The translations under genes were made by a program, and so were the position numbers. A model generated the notes under the pieces. It worked only from the letters and a program-made list of their open reading frames with translations. It was not told the origin of the DNA and ran no database searches. Below, one piece after another: positions 23,059 to 34,889 of a stretch of DNA of 64,000 nt; the first letter of the stretch is position 1, and the number at the start of each line of letters is the position of its first letter. The stretch is from Caenorhabditis remanei (taxonomy: Eukaryota > Nematoda > Chromadorea > Rhabditida > Rhabditidae). The stretch lies in NCBI RefSeq assembly GCF_010183535.1, contig NC_071331.1, forward strand, positions 6,882,001 to 6,946,000, in the 5' to 3' direction.

Positions 23059-24717
23059 GACGCACTCTCCGAGTCGATCGAGCATCGATCAACAGACCTT
23101 TTTTTCATGAAATCGTTTTTATCTCGGCAGGGACACGAGAAGACAGTGTTTTTTATTTAAAATTCGGAATCTACATGAAATTTGGTATTGGAAACACGTT
23201 GTCCCTACTTGTAACTCTAGACCCTAAGAACGGTTTTTTAGGGAAGTATGAGAAAAACTGACATTTCAATTTTCGAGGTCTTCCTGTAAATCATTTTTGA
23301 CGTTTCAAAACAATGGTTTTTGAATTTTTTTATTTTGTCAGGTCATTTTTTTTTCATTCCCAACACGATTTTCGATCATACCACAAAAAATATTCGAAAA
23401 ATTGAGTTTTTCGAATTTTTGAAATTTTTTTCTGAATTGAATGATTTGAACTGAAATATTAAGGATAGCATTATAAAATTAAGAGAATACAATTGGAACA
23501 TGATTTGCGTTCATGAAACAGTTAATTTCCATCATCGGCTCATCTGTAACTTACAATTTCAGGATGAAATTCGGCGAAATGTTCAACTTGGAAGTTGAGG
23601 AAAAGGTACTTTATACTTGCATCGTTATTTGACAGAGGAATGTGTTGAATACGACAGGAAATGTGAGAAAATTACAAAAACTGATTGATACAGCAAGATT
23701 TTCAAACAAATAATTGAGAAAATGAGGCTCATAGTGTTCAATTGTCTGACCTTTTTGTGGAAGTCAGAAAAGTTTTTTTTTCAATTATTTGTTTGAAAAT
23801 CTTGCTGTATCAATCAGTTTTTGTAATTTTCTCACATTTCCTGTCGTATTCAACACATTCCTCTGTCAAATAACGATGCAAGTATAAAGTACCTTTTCCT
23901 CAACTTCCAAGTTGAACATTTCGCCGAATTTCATCCTGAAATTGTAAGTTACAGATGAGCCGATGATGGAAATTAACTGTTTCATGAACGCAAATCATGT
24001 TCCAATTGTATTCTCTTAATTTTATAATGCTATCCTTAATATTTCAGTTCAAATCATTCAATTCAGAAAAAAATTTCAAAAATTCGAAAAACTCAATTTT
24101 TCGAATATTTTTTGTGGTATGATCGAAAATCGTGTTGGGAATGAAAAAAAAATGACCTGACAAAATAAAAAAATTCAAAAACCATTGTTTTGAAACGTCA
24201 AAAATGATTTACAGGAAGACCTCGAAAATTGAAATGTCAGTTTTTCTCATACTTCCCTAAAAAACCGTTCTTAGGGTCTAGAGTTACAAGTAGGGACAAC
24301 GTGTTTCCAATACCAAATTTCATGTAGATTCCGAATTTTAAATAAAAAACACTGTCTTCTCGTGTCCCTGCCGAGATAAAAACGATTTCATGAAAAAAAC
24401 CCGAAAAATTCATGAATTTTCAAAAATTTCACTGTGAAGGTGTTGAGCTGGAATTTTCTTCTGAACACAAAAAATACCTTAAATAGTGTCTACATTAATT
24501 TCCCGTTGAGATTTCATTCCTAACTCCTTCAGGAAAAATTTTCGAAAAATATCGATTTTTTGATTTTTCTATGTACCTAGGTGACGGACCCGGCCAAAAA
24601 GTACCCCAATTTGCTGAGAACACTTGATAGTGTCTTTGTTCAAAAGGACGGACAAATCGGAGATGGTCAACTTTTTTCGGGTGAACATGGGTGATCGAAC
24701 GAGTCAGAGAGTGCGTC
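23059..24717. mobile_element. TTAA-flanked fold-back, 1,659 bp
   Basis: Ends GACGCACTCTC and GAGAGTGCGTC, flanked by TTAA (23055-23058, 24718-24721). Unit A has the empty site AAAGAGTTAACTTGAACGG at 1601-1619, so the TTAA duplication is shown directly. Arms 23118-23755 and 23757-24400 are near-perfect complements. A further 300 bp before the right end has no left counterpart. TTAA duplication is the signature of piggyBac-type transposases. No transposase ORF. Confidence 0.88.
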
Positions 24718-24721
24718 TTAA

Positions 24722-25778
24722 CTTGAACGGAAATTAAATTCGCTTTTTTTCAGATAACATATGATCAATGATCAATAAAAAGTGATAGTATTCTGTCTTC
24801 AAATTACATAAACTATCAGACTGAAATAAATAGAACTAAAAATCAAGAGACGCAGAGATAGAGAGAGAAAGTTTCGGTTTCATAAGGAGAGTAGCTGAAA
24901 GCCGGCAGCACTGAAAACTGTCTGCAGAGAGTTGGAGAAGATTCCTATTAGAAAAACACAAAAACAAACTTTCGCAACCCTCAATTTTCTGCAGCACTTT
25001 GTCATGTACTCTCAACTGTCTGAGGAACTTCTGCCAACTTTTGCGGTTGTTCCAAAAACTTTCTGAAGATGCTTTGCATACTGTCGGCAGTGATGCTGTT
25101 GTTGGACTGTTGGACTGACTATCTTTTAATACTTCGTAGATTCGAAACTATTAGGTTCCAGTTTCGTGAGTATGATTTGTATGAGATGTTGTTAGGGAGT
25201 GCGCTACGAGTGATTTTAATTCTAACATTCTATGAAGAAACGAATTTTCATAAATCCGGAGAAATTTCTTTGAATATCTTACCGATTCAGAAAGGGTATC
25301 TAGTTTTGGCTCAAATTCGGCTATCAATAACAACACGTTTAGAACTGATTGTAAATAAAATGTTCTTAAGTTTTAAGGTGGGTAGTTTTTATTAATGAAA
25401 GCTTTTCGAATTTAAAAATTAATACCATCCAGTTTGGGTAAAATATTCTAAATTCACAAGAAGATGACAACTTAAGACCATGCACAGTTATCGCTGATTC
25501 TTCAAGATACAGTGATTGAAAAAAGCAATTCATACGATCGGCGGATTTTTCAGTTTCAAAAAGTTTCAAAAAAACAACAACAACGATTGTTCTAGTAAGC
25601 CACTGAAAGCTTCAAAAAAATTATGAGTTATTTGAAACTGAAAATAATTGTTTAATGGTCACAGTCGGTTTGAATCAATAGTGTTTTCAGCTTCTAGGTG
25701 TGTCCGCGTGATATTAATTCTCATTTTGTATTTACATTTTCAGCGGATTTTCAAAGTCTGAAAATTAATGTTTGTTTA
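24722..25778. other. Intergenic, unit B, right of the TTAA element
   Basis: Collinear with 1611-3180 of unit A and 49195-49830 of unit C. The 108-codon ORF 25069-25395 is broken in both other units and is not counted as a gene. Confidence 0.4.
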
Positions 25779-27036
25779 TTACCAGTCGGTTCACGTCGCC
25801 TAACGGCGACTAAACCTCCTTTTCAACACCACCCTTCTAGGTGTTACAGTGGATCGTAATTAATCCGAAAACAGACGACACGTTTGGAATCTCCTGTTTA
25901 TCTGACTCTGACGGTGACAAAAAATCATTCATATCGCCTCTGTGGATCAATCCGGAAACGGACGACACGCTTTGAATCCTCTTTTTTCTATATCTGAATA
26001 TAAGAAAAAATATTCCATGTCCCAACATGGGTTTGATACAACTGACTACAGTCAACGTTGCCGAAATTGACAGATCGGGTTCTTGAACGCACCGACCTTC
26101 GCCATTTGAAAGTCGAACTTAGCTTTGAAGTATTGCCCCTCGCAATATGAACAAATTTGATCCATCCTTCTGGTATAGTGAGAGCTCCTTTCTTCTCGCC
26201 GTTACACCATTGGGCTTTTCTGATCGTCTGGCAGCTGCCCGGGAAGCTACTGAAGCCCTTCTAGATTATCTTCGAACTTTTTTCGCTGCTGTTTCCAATT
26301 TTTACTGTTGGTTCTGTTGCTGTTCGACTTCTCAGTGTCAGACTGTAGAGATCGTCTGTCTGCTGTATCAGCTGCCATGATTTTTAACCTCAATTTTGTG
26401 TCACCCTGACAGCTTTTTGTTTGGTTACCATGTGATTTGAATCAGCAGCTTCATTTTTCTGAAGTTAGTAAAAGTTGATCTCTCTTCCTCTCTAAAGCGA
26501 GGTTATGCGTTTTTTTTATCTCGTTTCCACACTGATTCCCGTGTCATCATCTTGTCCTCAATCCCGCCCATTCCGCCAAGCTTTACGCTCATATCTAAAT
26601 CCGAGCCAAGGCTGTCAAAAAGGCCGGTGGGCGATTTTATATCCCTGTTCCCAGCCATGGAAAATTTTCGCTTCTTGGCGGTCTTGTAGAGTACCAAAAG
26701 ATTAGTCGAATGCAAAAATTCAGCCCGGCGTCTTCTTTTTGTCGTTTTTCTTTACCGACTCCTGTGTGATGCGTTGAATGTCCTGTACCCATCAACTCCT
26801 CCTTTCAATCTCCCATCTGATTCTGAGCGAGGCCTTCACCGGAAACAGGAGAAACAGCACCATAATCATCCACTAAATGGTCGGCAGGAACAATAGAGGC
26901 AGTGACGCCATGAAGGGAATAGGAAAATGATAGTTATCAGCAGTTCAAAAGAATGGGATCTACGTAGCCCCATGTCTGGACTTCGCGCAACTTCCGCTTT
27001 TCACGCAACTTCCGCCTTTGAAATTTTCCGACATTA

Positions 27037-27454
27037 CCGTAAAAACTGTATTTGAGGTGCATGCAACTTTATTGTTCAAAGGGTCCGTCGGAGTGCAACT
27101 CTATTGAAGAGGCAATTCAAATAGAGGGTGTACCTCTATTTTTCGTCAACGAATTCGCCCGACCTCGATACCCAACTATTTTTTGAATTTGTTTGATTTC
27201 ATTAGTTGTTTAGGCCGAATTTTTCGAACTTTTACGTAAAAACGGAAAAAAAATCCTGAATTTTCATAGCAAACTACGTTTTTAACAACAAAAATGGCGA
27301 AATAGTAATGTGAGAGAACAGTTCGGAGAAGTGGAAATCACTGGAGGGCAACTGTATTAGAGGGGCACCTCAATTAGAGGGTGCACCTTTATTGTTCAAA
27401 GGGTCTGTCGGGGGCACCACTATTAGAGGGGCACCTCAAATAGTGTTTTTACGG
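27037..27454. mobile_element. TA-flanked MITE (CCGTAAAAACTG family), unit B copy
   Basis: Ends CCGTAAAAACTGTATTTGAG and the complement of CCGTAAAAACACTATTTGAG, flanked by TA. The interior repeats short phrases such as GAGGTGC and CTCTATT. The same family is at 48586-49043. TA target with inverted ends points to the Tc1/mariner or related group. Confidence 0.75.
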
Positions 27455-27469
27455 TATATTTCGTGGAAA

Positions 27470-27840
27470 TTATCCGTCGGATAATTCTCCGACTTTTATT
27501 TTTGGAGAAATTATCCGAAATTCTCCGATTCTCAGAAAAAAAAGTCGGAGAATTTCGGAGAATACCGCAGACGACGACACTCAAAACCCTGTTTTTGTTA
27601 TATTTGTACTGGTAAAAGCTTTTAATGGTGATTAAACATGTTTTAGAAAAGTGAATTCTGAAAAACGCAACAGAAAATCCCTTTTAGATGCATTTTTGGG
27701 AACATTTTTGGATTCTCCGAAATTCTCCGAAATTCTCCGATTCTCCGAGAAAAAAAGTCGGAGAAAAAGTCGGATATCCGATTCTCCGACTTTTTTTCGT
27801 AGAAAATTTCGATTCTCCGATGCTCCAAAAATTTTTCTCC
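27470..27840. repeat. Low-complexity TTCTCCGA-rich inverted repeat block
   Basis: Dense run of ATTCTCCGA and its complement TCGGAGAAT in both orientations, able to fold many ways. It explains several overlapping Arg/Ser/Phe-rich ORFs in this stretch, none of which is a gene. Confidence 0.65.
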
Positions 27841-28063
27841 GACCAAGCCTGACCCATATCCACAATCATCTTTCACCTGTTTTCAGAAAACTACCCGTAT
27901 TTGTATGATATTGATCAATCTTGGAAAAAACACGTTTCGGAAATCTCTTTTTTTCGAACCTATCAACAAAAAAATTTAAAAAATCTTTCTTCGCTCCTGG
28001 GATCCAACTTAAAACTAACTGTAGTCAACGCCGCATAACTTGCCAGATCGGACGCGCCGACAC

Positions 28064-29141
28064 ACAGGTAGTTGGCCAGCGACGAAATACGGACCATATA
28101 CGCGTCCGCGACGGACTCAAAAAGAAGTAGCTAAGGACGATATGTGTGCGTCATATACGGTCCGTTTGGAGTCCGCGCGCCGAAAAAGTTGCTTCTCTTC
28201 CTCCCACCGCCAGCCCCTTCCCTACTTTTGTTTCCCGGTTGAGATCGTCATTTAACAAGGAAGATTAGTGATAAAATTACTATTTTATTTAAAGAAAGAT
28301 AGAAAGGAACATTGAAAATAATGAAAATAAGAAGAAAACATAGCAAATTAGACATAGAAATCACAAGTTTGTCGGCCAGTCGTGTCCTTGAAATCAATCG
28401 AAATCCAATTGTCGTAGAAGCAATATTCAGTCGTTGATTTCCGTTTTTCCCTTTGTATTTCTGAAAAAAATCAATTAATTGCGGAATAAAAAATAATTAT
28501 TCAGTTAACTTACTTTCGAAAAAGGGTTCCTCCTCCGAACAAATACAGATGTCGTGTTTGAGAAGGAGTTCCGGCCAATTTTATCGAATTTCCTCACTGA
28601 AAAAATTTATTTTGAATAGAGAATGTTGAATACTATCACAAACCTTTGAGGAAATCGAAGAATTGGTTCAATTTCAGCTATCGCCGCTGTTTCTCTTTTT
28701 GGGATCATCGGACTGACTGAAAACATACTAAATTTTCGATCATTCACAGTTAAATGCGAGAATTTTTCACGAAAAAAATTAATTAAAAGAAATTTCAATA
28801 TAGAAAACATAAAGAAAGGCGAAACTTTCGAAAAATAGGGAAAGAAACGTAAAAGCTCCGTAAATGATTAAAAAATTATCATTATCCGAGAGGAGTCCGA
28901 GAGCTTCGGAAGAGCTGCTGCAAGCGGCCGCCGCGGCCAGTCCATACGGACTATTTCGCCAATCCATATACGGTCCGCGCTGAGTCCGCGCGCGGACGCC
29001 TGCCGCCCACTCCCTCCTCTTTTCCCGAAGTCCACACTGCGTTCATATACAGTCCGTAGCGGGCCATATTTTCGCCGCGGACTCTATGCGGACGGAAAAT
29101 GGGACTGAATCCGCATGCGGACCACACGCCAACTACCTGTG
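28064..29141. mobile_element. TIR element with GC-rich subterminal repeats and exon-like cargo
   Basis: Ends CACAGGTAGTTGGC and GCCAACTACCTGTG are perfect inverted repeats. Subterminal zones (28080-28180, 28935-29110) repeat a CGGACCATATACG/GAGTCCGCGCGC theme in both orientations and are much richer in G+C than the core. The core (28250-28930) is AT-rich with two minus-strand introns that have good splice signals (GTTTGTG...TTTTTTCAG; GTAAGT...TTTTTTCAG). No target duplication was seen, so the limits are those of the inverted repeats only. Confidence 0.6.
28330..28967 (-). pseudogene. Exon-like cargo of unknown origin
   Basis: Minus-strand exon-like blocks: about 28967-28850 (begins MDWRNSPYGL, then Ala and Ser runs), 28719-28647 (SPMIPKRETAAIAEIEPILR), 28598-28516 and about 28462-28340 (KYKGKNGNQRLNIASTTIGF). 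Introns between the last three have GT...TTTCAG boundaries. The reading frame closes with a stop just after the 28719-28647 block when spliced, so no long protein results. I do not recognise the sequence. It may be a captured host gene fragment or a decayed transposon gene. Confidence 0.25.
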
Positions 29142-29615
29142 CACGTCAACCCTAACTATGCGACCACCGGAAATGCAAGCCAAAGAAAGGAAAGAAATGA
29201 CGACGCTTAGGCCGACAGTTTCACGCCACTTTTCCACTTTTCATTCCCCTATGCTTTATCAGTGTTTTTGGCTCAGAAGGCGTCATTTTGAAAATTTTGT
29301 AAAAAGAAAAATACGGGCATCGAGTGGTGAAAATTTCTGATATTTTGGTCCAAATTCGAAGAAAATCGGTTCAGTAGGAAAGGCGGTAGGATCGGCGACA
29401 TACGGACAAACATACAGAATCTGGTGTTTGTTAATAGTAAAGATTCTTTCGAACGACTTTTGCCGTAAAGAACAATTATTATTTATTATTTAAAATTTAA
29501 TGTTAAGCACATTATTTCACTTCGTAAATTAAAGCAAAACAAGTATAGTAAAACTTTGAAAGGAACAGAAAACAGAATTTATGAATGCGGCAAGACGAGA
29601 CAGGAAAAATTGAAT

Positions 29616-32600
29616 TCAAGATGATTTTGCACATTTCTTCAATCTATTAATCATGTTCTCAATTGCCTCTTTTGCCCCTTTTTTCGACACAGTCTGAAAA
29701 TTGACTCATTAATTTTCAGTCCTTATTCAAGAACCACTCACATCCGACTCCTTTGTTTCTTCCAAATATATCGTGACCAACGGGACGATTTTCAACGAAA
29801 GATCATCTCCCAAGTGTCTGGCCATTTGGTTTAAATCGTTTAGCATTGTGGTCAGGTTCAAAGTGTCATCAGATTCGGTCGTTTTATCAGCGCAGATCTC
29901 ATCAAGGCACACTTCCAGATGAGACTTGATCTTTGATGGGGTAATGTTCTGAAAATTATACATATGCACGTAATTACGAAGTAAACATTTTTGATTAACT
30001 GACACAAAAAAGTAGAAATATTAGAACAGTAAATTTTGAAAGTGTATTAAACTTCTAGAGAGCGTCATAAATAACAATTTTTGTCGGTTGTAAGTATCAA
30101 ACCTAAACCTTATTAAGGTTCATGTACTAATTGAACAGATGTCCCTTCGAGAAGTGATTATCCACTCTAGTCTACTGTGAAAAAATAAAGTTTGGCCGGG
30201 GGATTTCAAAAAGAAATTTCGCTAGCTGAAACGCAAGTGCGGCAGGAAGTTGTGGGCGGAGCTCAAGCAGCAAGAGAATGAAATTGCAACTGATTTGTTT
30301 TTGAAAAGCAGCTATGAATATCAAGATAAATTCGTATTTTAATTGATTATACATGAAAAACATGGACATATACTGCAAAAAGTAGAATAAATCGATTAAA
30401 ATACGAGTTTATCCTGAAATTGAATGCTACTCGTCAATAAATCAGCTGGAATTTCCTTACTAGCAGTTTAAGCTCCGCTCACAATCCCCTGCCGCCCTTG
30501 CGATTCAGCCCTCAAATTTTTTTTTGAAAATATTAATATATTATTCACAGTACATGTGTTAGTTCAAAAAGTGACAAGATTTCAAGACTCTAAACATTTT
30601 TTGACTGTTACAACAATGTTTTGTATTAAAATGTAATAAAAATTGCCAGTGCGTACTTAAAATACGTGTTATTCAATTTCTTCCAATAAATGATAGATAA
30701 AGCATTTTTTTCATGCAAAAAATACACATTTGGCTTTAACCGTCTGGTGAGTGTTTACAAAAAAAATCTTGTTAACTACAAAAGTGGAACAAACTCTACC
30801 AAACCATTAGTCATACTGTAACTTCATGGCCAACTTTCAAAATTTACCGTTCTACCATTTCAACTAAACACGTGCTAGTCTGGTCATTACATTGTTTCGA
30901 TTTGAGGCTATGAATATATTTTTTGCACTTACCATTCCATGATTCTGATTCTCCACCGCCGTATACAAATCCTTGATCTCCCGATTGAAACTTCCAGAAA
31001 CTTCTCCGTGGAAGAAATAAATTTCCCGTAGGAATTTTGAGTAGTGATTAATTAAAGAACTGGTATCCATGAAAGACGATCCGTGATTCCGTGAAATTAG
31101 TGGTTGATTCACAATTGGAGGCTCTAATATGATCAGATCCTCAACTTTTCTCTCCTCAAAAATTGGCTCCACTGATTTCCTCATTTTCTTGGGTGATGGC
31201 TCCATCTCAGGAGGGTCTCTGTTATTACTCGTCGATGGCCCTGGCTCATTATTCACTGGGAGTTGTCTCTTCGATCTCCCTTCATCGTCTTCCGGCGTAG
31301 AACTTTCTGGATTTACACGTCCAGGTTGTGACACATAATACATTTGGCTTCCAGGTACCACAAACTGGTAGGCGGGGCCTCTCATCCAAGGAGTCATATA
31401 CTGTGGTGGCGGCATTTGTGGCTGGGTAACGGGAACTCTCGGTGGCCTAGAAACCCAAATTTAGTCAAAAAATTAGTCTTCCATATAACTTACTCAATAA
31501 TCTCCGGATCCTCCACTTCCTCTTCCACACCGAACACCTCTCCATCATCCCTATTCGGCTCTGTTGGCACCTCGCTACTATCCATCTGAACCGCCCGTCC
31601 TCTTCCATTCCATTTTCTATGCTCTCCTTTGAATTTCGTCACGCCGTCAACCTTCGACACGTACCTTATCAATCGATAATGACTGTCCAGTTCGTAAGTC
31701 GCGATTTTTCCAAGTTCCTCTAGAAAATCCGGCCAGGTGACTGGGGTGCTTGTGACGAAGAATATTCTCGCTTTCAATTCGATGTCGTACTTTGATTTCA
31801 GGATACGCTCGACAACTTTTTGGTCAAATCTAAAAAAAATGTATGTTTCAAGTTTTTAATAAATTTCTTATGGGAAAATGTTGAGTAATTTTTTTTTGTG
31901 AAAAATAATTATTTGTTACTTTAGTTCATTGGTAAAATAAACCAGAAATTGAAAACTAGACCGTCTTTTTGTTTAGATTCACCTAAAACTCATATAAGAC
32001 CGAAAAATCAAACTTTCAATACTCATTTTAGGTCTGTTATCAAAATGTATCGGTTTCAAAAAGTCTAGGTTTGATACCTCAAATTTTTAAACACTTGATA
32101 GGAAATGCTTTTTGAGACGGCTAAATGATCAAAAATACTTTAAAAACAAGAGCTAAAATCAGACTTCTGTGTTTTCTGAATATTAACACAATACTGATTT
32201 GGTTTACACTTTGTGATAAAAGTATTCCCAGAAACACTATTTTTCTTATTTCATGATACGCTCGACAACTTTTTGGTCGAATCTAAAAAATGTATGTTTC
32301 AATTGTTTAATAAATTTCTTATGGGAAAATGTTGAGTAATTTTATAAATAAAAAATAAATATTTGTTTTTCTGGTTGTTAGGTAAAATAAATCGAAACCA
32401 CTCGCAAAAAAAATGAAAATAAGACTGTCTTCCGTTTAATTTCACCTAAAACTCAGAAATACTATTTTCATGTGTTATCGAAATGTATCGGTTTCAAAAT
32501 ATAATAACGACGCCACAAGTGAATCGGTGTTCCCGTTTCAGGTTACAGTTTGAACAGCACAACTTTTTTTGGATATTACGAAACCGAAAATTTAGAAACC

Positions 32601-33560
32601 ACACTTTTGGAACCAGAATTTTCGGAATTAAATTTTTCTGAAAAATTGCTCTTTGAGACGGCACTTGATCAAAGTAGTTTAAAAGCAAGAGTTCACGAGA
32701 CTGTCGCAATTGCGTTGCTCATTTTTTAATTTCTGATAATTTTTCAAAAAGTTGTGTTTTCTATTCCAAATAATTGTGTATTTCGACTTTGGTTCCGAAA
32801 TTTGTCCTGATTGATTTACAAAAGTTTTTCTAAATACTCATTAGTATATTTTGGGGGGAATTTGGCACTGAACACAATACCGATTTGGATTACACTTCGT
32901 GTTAAAAGTATTTTCAAAAACACTATTTTCTTTGAATTGAGCAAACGCTCGACAACTTTTTGGTCGAATCTGAAAATAATTTCGGTTTCAAGGTTTTCAT
33001 AAATTTCTTATCGGAAAATTTCCAGTATTATTTTTTTTATATCTCTTGTTCTGAATGAATCGGCTTCTCGTTATGAAGTTCAATTAATCTAATGAACTGT
33101 GAAACGAGCCATATCGTAGACAAATAACTGGTTTTGAAACCAAGAGATTTGGATTTTTTACTATTTTTCATCTCCGCTATCAAAATATGTCGGTTTCGAA
33201 ATATCTTGTTTAGAGACAACTAATTTTCAAAACTATTATTGTGGAAAATTACACAAAATTTGTTTTTAATAATTTTGGTGAAGCGATGTTGCAACATCAG
33301 TATTAAATCACAATTCAGAAATTAATCGGTTTCAAGTTTTTGAAAAAAATTCTGTCAAAAAATTTAAGTGTTTGTTTAATTTTAATTTCAAATATCATAA
33401 AAACTCACTTATTACAAAAGAATCTGTCGTTGATATTCAATTTGCAGAGATCTTTGAAACTTCTCGACAACGAATACTTTGTAATCGGCGATTCCGAGTT
33501 GATGGAAACTTCTGCGACGTAGCCAACGAACCCATCGAATAGATGATCGCTGTCGGACAT
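29616..33560 (-). CDS. SPK-domain protein, intact copy B (428 aa)
   Basis: Five exons join in frame: 33409-33560 (ATG at 33560), 31494-31829, 30933-31446, 29742-29948, 29616-29693 (TGA at 29616-29618). They total 1,287 nt. All introns are GT-AG with TTTTCAG- or CTAG-type acceptors. Residues about 8-120 match the SPK domain pattern, a nematode family associated with SET, PHD and kinase proteins: YVAEVSINSESPITKYSLS, then ELKARIFFVTSTPV, FLEELGK, LIRYVSKVDGVTKFKGEH. An acidic stretch (EEEVEDPEIIE) follows. Next is a Pro/Ser-rich linker with a possible nuclear signal, SPKKMRK, at 247-253. Residues 284-334 form a well-conserved block, FMDTSSLINHYSKF...GEVSGSF. Exon 4 encodes a likely helical region (DEICADKTTESDD, LNDLNQMARHLGDDL), and the tail is basic. 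A nuclear role is inferred from family and motif; the exact function is unknown. An AATAAA signal lies near 29482-29487. It is the only one of three copies without disabling changes. Confidence 0.85.
30175..30550. mobile_element. TA-flanked MITE in intron 3 of SPK copy B
   Basis: Imperfect inverted repeat with ends CTGTGAA and TTCACAG, flanked by TA (30173-30174, 30551-30552). Unit C shows the empty site CCTATCTACATGTGTTAG near 50544-50561. Non-coding, 376 bp. Confidence 0.75.
31830..33408 (-). repeat. Intron 1 of SPK copy B with decayed repeats of the exon 2 boundary
   Basis: The 5' end of exon 2 and its acceptor (GACAACTTTTTGGTCGAATC on the plus strand, true site 31810-31830) recur inside the intron at about 32261-32283 and 32947-32971, each followed by related intron sequence (ATGTATGTTTCAA, CTATCAAAATGTATCGGTTTC). 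The intron therefore grew by tandem duplication of a piece that included the exon edge. The same arrangement is in unit A (6595, 8877) and unit C (52570, 53050). Confidence 0.7.
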
Positions 33561-34889
33561 TTTTTGTCTGGAAATCTTGAAAAAAATTAATATATTTTGA
33601 AGTATTGAATCCGGTTAAAAAAGAAGTAAGGTTAAGGGAAAAAGTAGATAAACAAAATGTGAGCGTCTAGAGTGTAGTGAATGGCAGGGAGAGTGCATAG
33701 GGAACATGGAGAGTTCAGACAACGAGAGGGGTTAGAAAAGATAAAAAGTGTCAGCTGTGTGGGGGTAGAATGCATTGGGAGAATGCATTGGGGGGTGTTG
33801 GACGGAAAATGTGTATTGGGGGGAAGAGAAGTGCAGCAAAGAGACGGCGGAGAAGAGGGGGTGGTTAGAACGGAGAAGGTCAGTTTTGTGTGCGTGTGTT
33901 CTGTCCCGCGGGGAAGGCGCTGGCAATAGTGAAAGAAATTTTGTTGTGTTTAGAGAACACAAGGAAACATATATTTACTTATTTCTAGAGTACATTCAGA
34001 ATTGTCATGAAAAGAAGAATAATGACTATGGTGGCATTTGTATCAGGGAAAATTTAACTTTCAAAGCTTTGGCTGCGGGTAATATTTATTAAAAGAAGAT
34101 AGGATGCGATTATATTGAGCATGGAGGAGATTTTTTTAAATAAATGGAAGGAATGATTCATAGGCTTACAACAATGACTCATAACATTGAAAGATGGACG
34201 AAAATGTACAAAAGCGTCTATGCCATGTGGGTAAAATTCACAAAAAAGTTGCGTCCTTGATGAAATTGTTGCTGTTGCTGGTTCTGGTTAAAGTGTTTAT
34301 GATTAAGAAGACCTCAGTGTATTTTGAATAATTGCATTTTCAATATTAACCTGAAGTCTGTAGTTTATCTGCGGCGTTCTTGTTGGTTGGCTGATAAGAA
34401 GTCGGGGAGTTCGAAAAGTCTCTGTTTATATCAATTCTATCAATGTGACATTTCTAATGTATTTTTAATAATTTGTACTTGCGAATCAAAGTTACACGAA
34501 AGTGACCAGACCAATAATACTAACTAGCAAATGGAGGTGACAAGATAAGATACACAGGGAAAACAGTGATAAATGTTTCAATCAACTTTCATGTACGTGC
34601 TCATCATTTGATTTTGGTATGTTCGTTGTTTTTTCAACATTAACTTTTGAAAAGGGAGTTTTTGGGACATGTTGAAATATAATTCGAGTAAGTTGACGAA
34701 TTTAAGCAGTTCTTCAGTGAATTTAGTGATGAAAAGGTACTTCAAACTTATTTTTGGGGTGTTGAAGTTCAAAAAAAATCTTACCAAACTAATTATCAAT
34801 TTTATCGATGTGACATTTCTAATGTATTTTTAATAATTTGTACTTGCGAATCAAAGTTACACAATAGTGACCAGACCAATAATATAATA
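33561..34889. other. Intergenic upstream of SPK copy B
   Basis: Contains the presumed promoter, and a G-rich stretch (33750-33850) without the hAT-like element seen in unit A. Also holds a local direct duplication of about 95 bp (34426-34520 and 34792-34886), which includes ACTTGCGAATCAAAGTTACA, separated by 270 bp. No gene. Confidence 0.5.

Larger units (their letters stand above)
25779..29443. mobile_element. Composite insertion specific to unit B, 3.7 kb
   Basis: Absent from units A and C, which run straight from ...AATGTTTGTTTATTA into ...TTCTTTCGAAC. Starts ACCAGTCGGTTCACGTCG. Ends AAATCGGTTCAGTAGGAAAG...GACATACGGACAAACATACA, a style of 3' end seen in some LINE/SINE families. Contains two related segments near 26040-26100 and 28020-28065 (ACTGTAGTCAACG..., AGATCGG...), a 70-bp imperfect tandem repeat (25850-25985), a nested TA element, a CTCCGA-rich repeat block and a TIR-bounded element. 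A short reading frame on the minus strand at about 26375-26245 (MAADTADRRSLQSDTEKS...) ends in a stop. Its class is undetermined. Confidence 0.5.

Noticed and set aside
27632..27908. Overlapping 61-85 codon ORFs on both strands
   Set aside because: Caused by the TTCTCCGA low-complexity repeat.
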